This document shows, in pieces, positions 22,522 through 32,444 of a stretch of DNA of 64,000 nt; position 1 is the first letter of the stretch; every line of letters starts with the position of its first letter. The position numbers and the translations under genes were made by a program. A model generated the notes under the pieces. The model searched no databases. It was not told the origin of the DNA and saw nothing but the letters and a program-made list of their open reading frames with translations. Origin of the DNA: Sequoia sempervirens (Eukaryota > Streptophyta > Pinopsida > Cupressales > Cupressaceae); contig VDFB02254991.1 of the NCBI GenBank assembly GCA_007258455.2, positions 1 to 64,000 of the forward strand. The letters are read 5' to 3'.

Positions 22522-23058
22522 TCACAATGTCAAGAGTCCCCAATCTGAACTGAAGAAGGAGAGAATGTAGAACAATGTTAATGCTGAAGTAGAGTGGACC
22601 AAGGATGATGATGATTCCTCCAAATGTTGTTCCAAAAGAAATGCTAAACTGTGCAAAGCACTGATAGAAGGAATCAGGTACAACTGCAGAAGATGCCACA
22701 TAACTGGTGACTGAGCTGAATCTGTCAACTCAAGAGTAACTGCAGAATTTGTCAATGAAGAACTGTAGAAGAATCCACACTGCAATAGGAATAAGGTCGG
22801 AACCAAGAAGACAACTACGGGAGCATCAACTGAATGCCCATCAATAGTAGATTGGTACAATCTAAGTCTCACTAGAGCCATGCACCAAGTCTCTGGATGT
22901 AGAACCAACCTTCTGAAGATAGGTAGAGTGCTTCCAAAATAGGAGTCTATATGGTGATTAGTCCATCTCACTGAAATGCATGGGTAACCAGCCGCTGCAT
23001 ACGCTGAGTATATAGGAACTAACACTAGATACATAGAGCAATCCAAAGAAGCATACAT
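22522..23058 (-). CDS. hypothetical 178-codon ORF inside the nested element
   Basis: Longest element-sense frame in the internal part. It is rich in Ser, Leu, Phe and Tyr with short hydrophobic stretches and has no domain I recognise. A second open frame (22699-22448) overlaps it. Since the host element is young, openness alone is weak evidence. It may be non-coding. Confidence 0.2.
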   Translation of the reverse strand: MYASLDCSMYLVLVPIYSAYAAAGYPCISVRWTNHHIDSYFGSTLPIFRRLVLHPETWCMALVRLRLYQSTIDGHSVDAPVVVFLVPTLFLLQCGFFYSSSLTNSAVTLELTDSAQSPVMWHLLQLYLIPSISALHSLAFLLEQHLEESSSSLVHSTSALTLFYILSFFSSDWGLLTL

Positions 23059-23319
23059 AACATGACATAGTACACTGAAATAGTAGATTGTGGCACTTTA
23101 TTTTAGTGCGATTACAACATTACATAGAGGAGAACTACAATCAACATGATGCAAATTTGGAAATGTTGATGAAGAAGCCAACCAAAAGTGCCTCAAAGCT
23201 GAAGACCGTGAAGAAAGCCCTCCAGGTGGATGTCGGTAAGAGAAACTGACCCCCATTTGACTGCCGATTAGAGGAACAAATGGTCCAAGACAAGGCTCGA
23301 TCGGGAGGCAAAATATTTT

Positions 23320-23690
23320 TTCCAATTTTACTTATTAATGCATGATTTGTTTTTTAAAAACTTAAAAAGTTTAATTTAAAAAACATTATTTATTAAAAAC
23401 AACTTTATTATTAAAAATAATAAAGAAAATTAAATTTATTTTTATGAAAAAACTTTATTAAAATTAAAGAAAAAACTTTTTTTTTTATTAAAAAAACTTT
23501 ATTAAAATAATAATAAATTTTAATTTTTATTATTAAAAAAACTTTAATAAAAAATTATTAAAGAAAAAAAACATGAAGAGTTTTTTTATTAAAAAACTTA
23601 ATAGAAAAAATCATTAAAAGTTTTGATTTTAAAAAAACTTTAAAAAAAAATATAATATTAAAAAGTCCTTTTTAAAAACCTTTTAAGAGA
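23320..23690. repeat. A/T low-complexity tract
   Basis: Long runs of A and T with repeated AAAAAACTTTATTAAAA-like units, within the nested element. It directly precedes a GC-rich island. Confidence 0.75.
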
Positions 23691-23830
23691 TGGGGTGGTA
23701 TGGGGGTAGCGACCCGCCTCGCGAAGGACGGGGTTCCGTGGCTGTGGGCACTCAACACCAAAATTCAGCCAAGAGTAGTTCAGGCCTGGGGTGCCTCCCC
23801 GGTGGCCGCCACGCATTCTGCGCAGAGCAG
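23690..23830. other. GC-rich island in the nested element
   Basis: About 140 bp with far higher GC than anything around it (GACCCGCCTCGCGAAGGACG and CCCCGGTGGCCGCCACGC). It is bounded on both sides by A/T homopolymer-rich DNA. It could be captured host sequence or a structured leader segment; I cannot tell which. Confidence 0.5.
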
Positions 23831-24368
23831 AATTTTTTAAAAAAATTATTTTAAAAAACACTTTTGATTTTTAAACCAAAAGAAAACAAACCAAAAATTC
23901 CATTTTTTTTAAAGATTTTTAAAAAATTTGCAGAAATTGAAAAAAATAATTTATTTTACTTTTTAATTGAACAATCATACCTGCGCAGGTAGGGCCGTAT
24001 GGCCCCCCTGCTAAAAAAAATTTTCCTCCGAGAGCAATTTGCTCCGATTTGGACGATTTGGCAGTCAATTTAAGGGTTTTTGACCCTTCTGGATGCAATG
24101 GCGATGTCCTTTTAGGCTGAAAATGCTCCGAAGTGGCAGCTACCTCCTGGATCTGGCAACCACCTCCAATATTCAACCCTTTGCAGATTTGGCCTCCAAT
24201 GTCCAACTGAGATGAAACAAAAGGAAAATCTGACTATCTCGAACACTCTGAACGCAATGGTGAGCTCAAATCTGATGCAACAAGCTCCCAAAATGCACCT
24301 GCAACATAAGGCCAAAAATGGAACCCTCCAAGAATCTCTCCAAAAGACTAACTAAAGGCACTCCAAAA

Positions 24369-24380
24369 GCTCTGATACCA
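24369..24380 (-). other. primer binding site of the nested element
   Basis: Minus-strand TGGTATCAGAGC, directly adjoining the 5' LTR. This is the standard initiator-Met primer site of plant LTR elements. Confidence 0.85.
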
Positions 24381-24848
24381 TGTAAGAATTGGCTATGAAG
24401 GTAGCCACCCAAGATCTAGAGGCCTAATAGAAAGCACAATAATAAGAGAGATAGAAACAAGATGACAAGAATAAACTGTATTCAATGTCAATGATATGAG
24501 AGGATTCTGATTGATTATAAATGAGAGAGACCCCTTGGTTATATAGCCAAGGTGAAAACATAGGAGGGCATAAGATTATGACAAGTGTCGTAATCTTATG
24601 AAATGAGACAACAATGAAAAGTTATCACTCCACTTAAAGTGGGAAAGAGATAATGTGATAATCACCACAAAAGGTGGAGAGATAATCACATGATGTGTCC
24701 ACAAAAGGTGGAAGTGATGTGGTAATGACATGTCAAGTCCACCAAAAGTGGAAATTCTCCAACAACCTCCTATGTGGTCCCTGAGTAAACTTAACTAAGG
24801 TGTAATCATGACCTAGGACAAGGTACAAGACATTTAATTACACCAATA
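24381..24848 (-). repeat. 5' LTR of the nested element
   Basis: 468 bp. Its outer end reads CCAATA where the partner has CCAACA. Confidence 0.9.
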
Positions 24849-25313
24849 GTTTTAATTGTGCAAAAGGATAAAGAATATTCCATGGGAATATTCCCTCTGA
24901 TTAGAGGAAAATTAGTTTAATTGCTAACTAAACAAGGTTTAATTTATGCAATTAGGGGATTAGAGGAATTAAAAGATATTTATTAAATTAGATGATTTAA
25001 TAAATAGGGGAGGGGTAAAATGATATTTAATTAAATAACTTAGGGTTATTTAATTAAATAAGATGCCCTAGGAGATTAAATTAAATATTTTGATTTATTT
25101 AATTTAATGAGATGAATTGTTAGTGTGAAAAGAGATGAATTAACCTAATTTAATTAATTAGGCCAAATAGATGAAAATGATGTAATTAATTAATTAGCTA
25201 GGCTAATTAAATTAATTAAGCGAAAAGAGGGTGGGTAAAGAGGAAATGATGTTAATAAATCTATTTTGCATGTATGACATCGATTGGGACATTTTTTTAG
25301 TTTCTACAAGAAC

Positions 25314-25585
25314 CATTTCCAACAGTTTATTCGGTGGAAAGTTTTGGTCTATTTTTGGGGCCTATTTATATATGTACTCTTTAGGAAGCATGGTTGGTTG
25401 TTTGAAGTTGTGGCTAAGTTTTATGTATGTTTATTTCATTATTAATAAAAAATTTTGATCCTTTTCCCATGGTTTTTCCCCAGTCAGGGTTTTCCATGTA
25501 AAATAGCATTGGTCCCTTTTTTATCTTTGTTATTTATTGTATGAAAACTATTTAGTTATTTATTGACTGTTGTTAATTTCTAACA
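25314..25585 (+). repeat. copia 3' LTR, distal part
   Basis: Continuation of the LTR begun at 2783. It holds the copia-typical block TTTTTCCCCAGTCAGGG, then TTTTCCATGTAAA, near 25470-25503, and ends TTTCTAACA at 25585. Confidence 0.75.
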
Positions 25586-26105
25586 AGTAGCTCATATAAG
25601 AATGGGTATATCGAGTTATGGAGAAATGTCACCCTAATGGATTGCAAATGAGAGTTATGTCCTTATATTTCCTATCGTAACAATTTTGGCATACAAATAT
25701 TGCATGGCCAACCATCTAACCTCTCCCTTACGACAAACTCACTATGCCAAGTTCAATTTTGTGTCATAACCCTCACTCTTCTCTTTGAATTTATTGTAAT
25801 TATATATCTTGACTAAGGGAAAGGATTACTAGTTGTACACATTACATGGAGTATTATATGACCTTTGTTATTTAGAAATGTGATATGAATTTTTATCTAT
25901 TTACAATTAAGATTTGGAGATGTGACTCATTAGATAATTTGTTACATATGTTGTTATTTATTATTGATGGTAAGTTCTCAAATGTCAATGACATCAAAAA
26001 ATAAATTATGTTTTTCATTTATTTTTACCACTAATATTTTAACAGACTTTACTTCTCTATTACTTTTACTATTTACCTAAAGATATATCTTTAATACTTT
26101 TATTG
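25586..26105. other. intervening sequence, no gene seen
   Basis: AT-rich DNA between the nest and the next element. The last five bases TATTG (26101-26105) are a target duplication copy. Confidence 0.5.
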
Positions 26106-26361
26106 TGTTGGTGTGAGCCCAAGATCAATTGCAACAAATCACCTTCATAAGAAATAAGAGAGGCAACACAAGGCCATTTCACCAAATATGAGTGAATAAA
26201 TTTGAGATGAATAAAATATATATTGTACATGATTTTTAAAGCTGTGAAAAACACATATGGGTGATAACCTACCCTATGGGAAAACTAACCAAATAATTAA
26301 ATTCATAATCATGCCTAAGTAAACTTAAGCAAGTAAATGGTAAAAACCAATAACTCCAACA
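26106..26361 (-). repeat. 3' LTR of the 26106-33432 element
   Basis: 256 bp with terminal TGTTGG/CCAACA. The part 26204-26361 aligns with 33274-33432. Confidence 0.8.
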
Positions 26362-26985
26362 CCCCCCATTAAGTGCAACTTAGGGAGATTATTATGCAAA
26401 AAATGAAGATGCAATATGGGCCCTAGATACACAACTATGTTAGGTACCCATTTACAATGCAAAAAATAAATATCTCACAACTGTAGAAAAAGAGAAAAAC
26501 CTTGTGGGAAAAAACCCCTCTCCAAAAGAGAAAAGAAAAAACAAAAATGATGCATGGATGGAGGACTCAATCAAACCCCCCAAGGAATACATACATCATG
26601 TGTATATAATCAATAGCCCCCCCCATAAAAGGGAAAGAGAGAGACTATGTAGCCCCCCACAATGTGTAATCACCCTTCAAAAATGGTAAGTGCCTGAAGA
26701 AAAAACATGATCCAATGTCGACAAACAACTTGTCTCCCTTTTGGAAGAAATAAAACCAAATACAAATGCATGAATTCTTCCCATTCTAGATATGAATTGA
26801 AAGAAATAAGTATGAATATGTGTGATGGTGTCTCTAAAATCTTCTCATGTGTCACCAAGACCTTGGAAGATAATGCCACAAACCAATCACTAGGAACATA
26901 CCCAATCAAAATAGAAGGTGAAAAACAAGGTACCACTGAAAACTTATTCTAAAGATTTTCTAGAGACTAATATGGGGTGAAAATA

Positions 26986-28605
26986 TGATGCATAGGGTCA
27001 AAGAATTTGAAAGAAACACAAAGTTCTCAAGGTTTGCAAGACACAATCTCAACCACTCTTCCAAGAACTTTGATGGAGACAAACCTCAATAATGCACCAA
27101 ATGACTTATTTTCCTTCCTTATGGACCCAAACCCTAGGAACAATCTTAAGAGACCCAAAAAAACTTGTTTTGAATGATTTCAAATCCCAACCCTTTGACT
27201 TAGACACAAAACCAATTTTTCACCTTAACTAGGCTACTAGCCAACTAGGCCTCTAGCAAAGGATTTTTGACTTTGCACTCAAAATTTCCAAAGGAACCTC
27301 CAAAATAATGATTGAACTAGATGTGGTTTGTGATGATACATAACATACTAGATTCTTGATGGCACTTGTTTTGGAGCACACCAATCAAAAATCTGTTGTT
27401 TCCTCAAATTTAGGCCTAATTAGCCATCTTTTTCAAAGCAACCCCTCTTTAAACTCAACCCCTGACCATGAAACTTTCAAAAATCCCTTAAAATGACTCA
27501 AAACCAAGGAATCCAAGTTTTTAGACCTCTATGACACATCTAACATGCTCAAACACAAACCCCTCCTTAACTTGCCTCAAAAACTAGGGCTTCTTGAAAA
27601 CTAACCTTCCAATCACTTCCAGAACTTTCTCATTGACTCTACACCATTAGGACAACATATTTAGTCTATCCCACCTCAAAAACATGCCCCTAATTAAGGC
27701 AAATCTTCTACTGCTATACCCTAGCCTCCAACTTCAAGCACTTTGCATTGTGAAAACTTGGTGTACACCTCAATATTCTTCTTCCCTGCACATTAGTTTG
27801 TTAAATATGTATGTTACATGTTAGGAATGATCCATTTCACAGGTCACAACAGCATTCTACCTTGAAATGGATCAATCATCCATGAAAACCACCAAAACTA
27901 GTGAAAATTCTATGTTATTCTTGAGGACAGTCAGCAATATGTTACAAAAACTGATTCCTAACATCTATCAGATCATTCAAGAGGTTAATTGAAAGTAAAT
28001 ACAGGTTCTTAAACCATCCAATTGATTATAAATTCAAAAGGAATCAATAGATCATCAAAAAGACTCAAGAAAATGCAAGAAAACTATTTTTTTTCACTAT
28101 TTCCTGTAGCAGTCCGTACAGTCACTTCTCCAAATGCCCAACCTCCGTAAAAATGACCATTTTTGGGTTATAGAACCATCCCCCAACTGATCCAACTGAT
28201 TGGAATTGATTACAATGCATAATTACCTCTAAAACACCTAAAACTCCTTTTCCGCCTAAAGTGAAATTCAAAAATTTGAAATTACAATCTTGAAATTTAT
28301 TAAATTCTATTATCTAAAAACCATTGGATCTTCAATGTCCAACCTTATTTGACCTAATTAAAGCATTAGATTACTAATCAAACCCCTAGAACATGTTTTT
28401 CCCTTTATATTGCATTTTGGTCCTAGGATCCTTATCAGGACCCTTAGGATAGTTGACTCTCTCATTGCATTTATCCTCTCCAAATGCCATTATAGGCTTC
28501 AAAAGGTCATAGTTGATGTTTTGATATAATGGATAGGTCCTCCTGACCCTTGCAAACTCCTGGCTCTTGAACAACTCCTTGAAGGCCTTGGGTACTCCTA
28601 CACCA
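26986..28605 (-). repeat. 3' LTR of TR-GAG element 1
   Basis: 1620 bp. On the plus strand it starts TGATGCATAGGG and ends TCCTACACCA. Its U3 end codes the last ~70 residues of the ORF 28931-28386. Confidence 0.88.
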
Positions 28606-28931
28606 TTCTCCCCAAGAAAGAAAGAATTCTTGCCCCAAGAAGTATCCCATGTGTTGCCACCAAAAGACCCCTTGATCTCATATGTTTTCCTCTTCCAATG
28701 AGAAGGTATGTAGTCTCCCAAAGTCACTATCTTCCTCTTCTGCCAATCTGCATTCTTGACAGAATGAAAACATTGATGAGACTGCCCTCTTAGCTGTTTG
28801 ATCTCAACCTGCCCTTGTACCCTGTTTCTGCCTTCATTCCCATGTCTCCTCTGTGAAATGACATCACCTCTATCACCCTCAACTATAGGGCATTCAATAT
28901 TCCCTACCTTAAGACTGTTCAAGTCCCACAA
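28386..28931 (-). CDS. trailing ORF in frame with gag-protease, ending inside the 3' LTR
   Basis: 181 codons, in the same frame as the gag-protease gene and separated from it by a single amber codon (28935-28937) and one further codon. The first ~110 residues lie in the internal region and are basic. The last ~70 (VPKAFKELFKSQEF, then ARVRRTYPLYQNINYDLL) lie in the LTR. The 5' LTR keeps the same frame open at 32360-32151. No domain recognised. It is either the true C-terminus of gag-protease cut by a nonsense mutation, or a product of stop readthrough. The start given is a TTG and is arbitrary. Confidence 0.45.
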   Translation of the reverse strand: MWDLNSLKVGNIECPIVEGDRGDVISQRRHGNEGRNRVQGQVEIKQLRGQSHQCFHSVKNADWQKRKIVTLGDYIPSHWKRKTYEIKGSFGGNTWDTSWGKNSFFLGENGVGVPKAFKELFKSQEFARVRRTYPLYQNINYDLLKPIMAFGEDKCNERVNYPKGPDKDPRTKMQYKGKNMF

Positions 28932-28934
28932 ATT

Positions 28935-30674
28935 CTAATTTTTAGGACTGTCTCCTTCACAACCCTGCTGCAACTTGTCTTTTCTCAATCTACCAATGTC
29001 TTCCCTTGTTTCACCCTGCTTTTTCACCTGCAAACTCTTCTCAAAACAAATCACAAAACTATCATTAGACTGCTCCAAAGGCAAAGGCACTAATTTGTAT
29101 CTAACATCTCCTTTGTGAACCAAATATGTGTTAAGAAATCCATCATGCAATGTCCTTCTAGCATACTGCCATGGTCTTCCCAAGATGATATGACCACAAG
29201 TCATTGGAATGACATCACAAAGCACCCTATCATGATATGATCCAATTGAGAAATCAACAAAAGCTCTCTTACCAATCTCTACATGTTGTCCTTGAGTTAC
29301 CCAAGTGGCCTTATAGGGAGTAGGATGATCAAATGTTTCAATCCCTAGCTTGGTTATCATATCAAGTGAAGCTAAATTGCTATGTGACCTTGAATCTATG
29401 AGCAATCTGCAGATCTTACCATGACTGAGACAATTTGTTTTGAAAATAGTTACCTTTGGTTCTTGATGGAGTCTCTCTCCTTGCTTGATCATAAGAAACT
29501 CACCATCAGTCACAGGGTCTACCATGAATGTTTTTGGTTCCTCCTTCTTGTCTTCTTCTTCTTGTACCAAGTTAGCTCTCCTATCTCTGCCCCTATCAGC
29601 TTGTTCCCATTTAGGACACTTGAAGGAAGGATGCCCTGGTTCATTACAATTGAAACATCTACCTGTGAATGGTCCTCTACCTTGTCCAAATATGCCTCTT
29701 CCTCTAGGAGTGTATCCACCTCTTTGATCAAAAAATACCTCTTTGCCTTTGTCATTGCTGCCTTGTCCTTGTTCTCTATTACCTCTGCCCCTGTTTGAAC
29801 TACCTCCTCTTCCACCATTGCTTGATCTTTCTTGCTTCCTCTTCACCTTTTCTTCTGCTCTAATGGCCAATTGAAAACATTCTCCTAATGTCCTTGGCAA
29901 TTGCAAACCAATCTCATCTTGTAGATTGTACCTCAAGCCATTGATATACCTGGCTATTTTCTCATCCTCTTCTTCATAACCTCCTCTAATACTAAGCTTG
30001 TGAAATTTCTCAGTATAGGACATAACATCCAAGTCCTTTTGCTTTAAATTCTGCCTCATCCTTTTCACATGAATGGTATAATCAGATGGTAGGAACTGCT
30101 CTTTGACCAAACTCTTCATCCTTGCCCATGTAGAGACTTTTTTCAATCCTCTAGCCATCCTATCATTCTGAAAACTAGTCCACCATGTCAATGTTGTGCC
30201 TCTCAACTTCATTTTGGCAAACTTAACCTTCCTCTCTTCATCCATCTCCTCAAACTCAAAGTAGTTTTCTAAGGCATCAAGCCATCCCAACACCTCTTCA
30301 CTATCCATCTTACCTTGATAGATAGGAAAGTCTATGTGACTCTTCCCTCCATGACCTTGTACTACCTTCAACAATCTCAGTAACCTCCTTTCCTTAGGGT
30401 CTTCTATCTCATCTGCTGCTTGTTCTTCATTTACCCTCACATACTCTTCATCTTCATCATTGTCTTCTTGCTCTTCTTGATCTTCTCTCCTCCTACTCCT
30501 CTCAAGGTTATTTATCCTTGCTTGCATGGTCTCTCTCTTCCTTCTCCATTTCCTTTCTTCTCTTGCTTTGGCCTGCTCTCTTGCTGCTTCTTGTTCCCTT
30601 CTTTCTCTTCTCTCCCTTTCCAAGATTTCCTTCAACTCTTCCAACTCTCTTGCCAATTGATTTTTTGGTGCCAT
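28935..30674 (-). CDS. gag-protease polyprotein of TR-GAG element 1
   Basis: 579 codons, the only long intact gene in the window. Residues 8-60 are a highly charged Glu/Arg coiled coil. Residues 62-100 are acidic. The gypsy gag domain spans about 115-280 (WLDALENYFEFEEM, LRGTTLTWWTSFQ, YTEKFHKLS, ARYINGL). An Arg/Gly-rich stretch follows at 284-338. The zinc knuckle CFNCNEPGHPSFKC is at 340-353, intact. A retroviral-type protease spans about 415-540, ending in HIILGRPWQYARR. The protease active site reads Asp427-Ser-Arg where Asp-Ser/Thr-Gly is required, so proteolysis should be lost. Gag would form particles and bind RNA. Start ATG 30674 lies about 35 bp from the primer site. Confidence 0.88.
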   Translation of the reverse strand: MAPKNQLARELEELKEILERERRERREQEAAREQAKAREERKWRRKRETMQARINNLERSRRREDQEEQEDNDEDEEYVRVNEEQAADEIEDPKERRLLRLLKVVQGHGGKSHIDFPIYQGKMDSEEVLGWLDALENYFEFEEMDEERKVKFAKMKLRGTTLTWWTSFQNDRMARGLKKVSTWARMKSLVKEQFLPSDYTIHVKRMRQNLKQKDLDVMSYTEKFHKLSIRGGYEEEDEKIARYINGLRYNLQDEIGLQLPRTLGECFQLAIRAEEKVKRKQERSSNGGRGGSSNRGRGNREQGQGSNDKGKEVFFDQRGGYTPRGRGIFGQGRGPFTGRCFNCNEPGHPSFKCPKWEQADRGRDRRANLVQEEEDKKEEPKTFMVDPVTDGEFLMIKQGERLHQEPKVTIFKTNCLSHGKICRLLIDSRSHSNLASLDMITKLGIETFDHPTPYKATWVTQGQHVEIGKRAFVDFSIGSYHDRVLCDVIPMTCGHIILGRPWQYARRTLHDGFLNTYLVHKGDVRYKLVPLPLEQSNDSFVICFEKSLQVKKQGETREDIGRLRKDKLQQGCEGDSPKN

Positions 30675-30709
30675 TGCTATTTCTCCAATCCCTAAAGGAC
30701 CTACTCACT

Positions 30710-30721
30710 GCTCTAATACCA
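30710..30721 (-). other. primer binding site of TR-GAG element 1
   Basis: Minus-strand TGGTATTAGAGC, three bases inside the 5' LTR; one base from the initiator-Met consensus. Confidence 0.75.
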
Positions 30722-30724
30722 CTT

Positions 30725-32346
30725 TGATGCAGAGGGTTAGGGAATTTGAAAGAAACAAAAAGTTCTCAAGGTTTGCAAGACACAATCTCAACCACTCTTC
30801 CAGGAACTTTGATGGAGACAAACCTCAATAATGCACCAAATGACTTATTTTCCTTCCTTATGGACCCAAACCCTAGGAAAAATCTTAAGAGACCCAAACA
30901 AACTTTTTTTGAATGATTTCAAAGCCCAACCCTTTGAATTAGACACAAAATCAACTTTTCACTTTAACTAGGCTACTAGCCAACTAGGCCTCTAGCGAAG
31001 GATTTTTGACTTTGCACTCAAACTTTCCAAAGGAACCTCCAAAATAATGATTGAACCAGATGTGGTTTGTGATGATACATAACATACTAGATTCTTGATG
31101 GCACTTGTTTTGGAGCACACCAATCAAAAATCTATTGTTTCCTCAAATTTAGGCCTAATTAGCCATCTTTTTCAAAGCAACCCCTCTTTAAACTCAACCC
31201 CTGACCATGAAACTTTCAAAAGTCCCTTAAAATTACTCAAAACTAAGGAATCCAAGTTTTTAGACCTCTATGACACATTTAACGTGCTCAAACACAAACC
31301 CCTCCTTAACTTGCCTAAAAAACTAGGGCTTCTTGAAAAATAACCTTCCAATCACTTCTAGAACTTACTCATTGACTCTACACCATTAGGACAACATATT
31401 TAGTCTATCCCAACTCAAAAACATGCCCCTCATTAAGGCAGATCTTCTGTTGCTATACCCTAGCCTCCAACTTCAAGCACTTTGCATTGTGAAAACTTGG
31501 TGTACACCTTAATATTCTTCTTCCCTGCACATTAGTTTGTTAAATATGTATGTTACATGTTAGGAATGATCCATTTCACAGGTCACAACAGCATTCTACC
31601 TTGAAATGGATCAATCATCCATGAAAACCACCAAAACTAGTGAAAATTCTATGTTATTCTTGAGGACAGTCAGCAATATGTTACAAAAACTGATTCCTAA
31701 CATCTATTAGATCATTCAAGAGGTTAATTGAAAGTAAATACAGGTTATTTAACCATCCAATTGATTATAAATTCAAAAGGAATCAATAGATCATCAAAAA
31801 GACTCAAGAAAATGCAAGAAAACTGTGTTTTTTTCACTATTTCCTGTAGCAGTCCGTGCAGTCACTTCTCCAAACGCCCAACCTCCATAAAAATGACCAT
31901 TTTTGGGTTATAGAACCATCCCCCAACTGATCCAACCGATTGGAATTGATTACAATGCATAATTACCTCTAAAACACCTAAAACTCATTTTCCCGCCTAA
32001 AGTGAAATTCAAAAATTTGAAATTACAATCTTGAAATTTATTAAATTCTATTATCTAAAAACCATTGGATCTTCAATGTCCAACCTTATTTGACCTAATT
32101 AAAGCATTAGATTACTAATCAAACCCCTAGAACATGATTTTCCCTTTATATTACATTTTGGTCCTAGGATCCTTATCAGGACCCTTAGGACAGTTGACTC
32201 TCTCATTGCATTTATCCTCTCCAAATGCCATTATAGGCTTCAAAAGGTCATAGTTGATGTTTTGATATAATGGATAGGTCCTCCTGACCCTTACAAACTC
32301 CTGGCTCTTGAACAACTCCTTGAAGGCCTTGGGTGCTCCTGCACCA
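30725..32346 (-). repeat. 5' LTR of TR-GAG element 1
   Basis: 1622 bp. On the plus strand it starts TGATGCAGAGGG and ends TCCTGCACCA. Confidence 0.88.
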
Positions 32347-32444
32347 CAATAGTTGTACAATAAATATCATCAAAGAGGAGATATAACCCCTCAAATGTGT
32401 CCTCCAAATTTGAAATGTGAGACTCCACAAACAAGGAACAAATG

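Larger units (their letters stand above)
21776..24848 (-). mobile_element. young non-autonomous LTR element nested in the Tat LTR
   Basis: 3073 bp with LTRs 21776-22243 and 24381-24848, both 468 bp. I count about eight differences, so it is the most recent insertion in the window. GTTTT flanks both sides (21771-21775, 24849-24853). In minus orientation the LTR ends CCAATTCTTACA and is followed at once by TGGTATCAGAGC, the usual initiator-Met tRNA primer site. The polypurine tract (GGGGGGG at 22244-22250, read on the minus strand) precedes the other LTR. No gag, RT or integrase is recognisable inside, so it had to be mobilised in trans. Confidence 0.9.
2859..25308 (-). mobile_element. Ty3/gypsy Tat-lineage retrotransposon, 22.4 kb with nested insert
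   Basis: A minus-strand giant element. The 5' LTR is at the right (20829-25308, itself holding a 3.07-kb insert) and the 3' LTR at the left (2859-4209). AGAAC flanks both outer ends (2854-2858 and 25309-25313). Right to left it has a primer site, a 3-kb leader, gag, protease, RT, RNase H, a second (archaeal-type) RNase H, integrase, a long non-coding 3' region, an antisense plant-mobile-domain gene and a polypurine tract. Dual RNase H, great length and an extra antisense gene past integrase place it in the Tat group (Ogre-like elements). All genes carry stops or frameshifts. Without the insert it would be about 19.4 kb. Confidence 0.9.
20829..25308 (-). repeat. 5' LTR of the Tat element, split by a nested insert
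   Basis: 1402 bp of LTR once the insert 21776-24848 and one GTTTT are removed. In element orientation it starts TGTAGAAACT (25308) and ends GCATCAACA (20829). It contains a perfect 16-bp-arm hairpin at 25024-25060. The flank AGAAC at 25309-25313 matches the left flank. Confidence 0.88.
1..25585 (+). mobile_element. Ty1/copia retrotransposon remnant, outermost element of the nest
   Basis: A copia element read on the plus strand whose 5' LTR lies before the window. In order it shows the gag C-terminus, protease, gag-pre-integrase domain, the end of RT, RNase H, a polypurine tract (2771-2782) and a 3' LTR starting TGTTG at 2783. The LTR is split by the gypsy element 2859-25308 and resumes at 25314, ending TTTCTAACA at 25585. 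Rejoined it is about 348 bp. Integrase and most of RT are absent, frames are broken throughout, and a TIR element sits in the RT end. It is the oldest layer here. Only sequence 1-2858 and 25314-25585 belongs to it. Confidence 0.85.
26986..32346 (-). mobile_element. gag-protease-only LTR retrotransposon (TR-GAG type), element 1
   Basis: 5361 bp with LTRs 26986-28605 and 30725-32346 (1620 and 1622 bp, a few percent apart by eye). Flanks are AAATA (26981-26985) and CAATA (32347-32351), four of five matching. In minus orientation the LTR ends CTCTGCATCA, followed after three bases by TGGTATTAGAGC (primer site, one change from the initiator-Met type). GGGGAGAA precedes the 3' LTR start TGGTG. The internal part holds only one gag-protease gene and a trailing ORF. 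There is no room for RT or integrase. Confidence 0.88.

Noticed and set aside
29421..29798. Open frames on the plus strand across the gag-protease gene (also 30420-30727)
   Set aside because: Antisense shadows of the charged, Arg/Glu-rich minus-strand gag gene; Phe/Leu/Ser composition follows from that.
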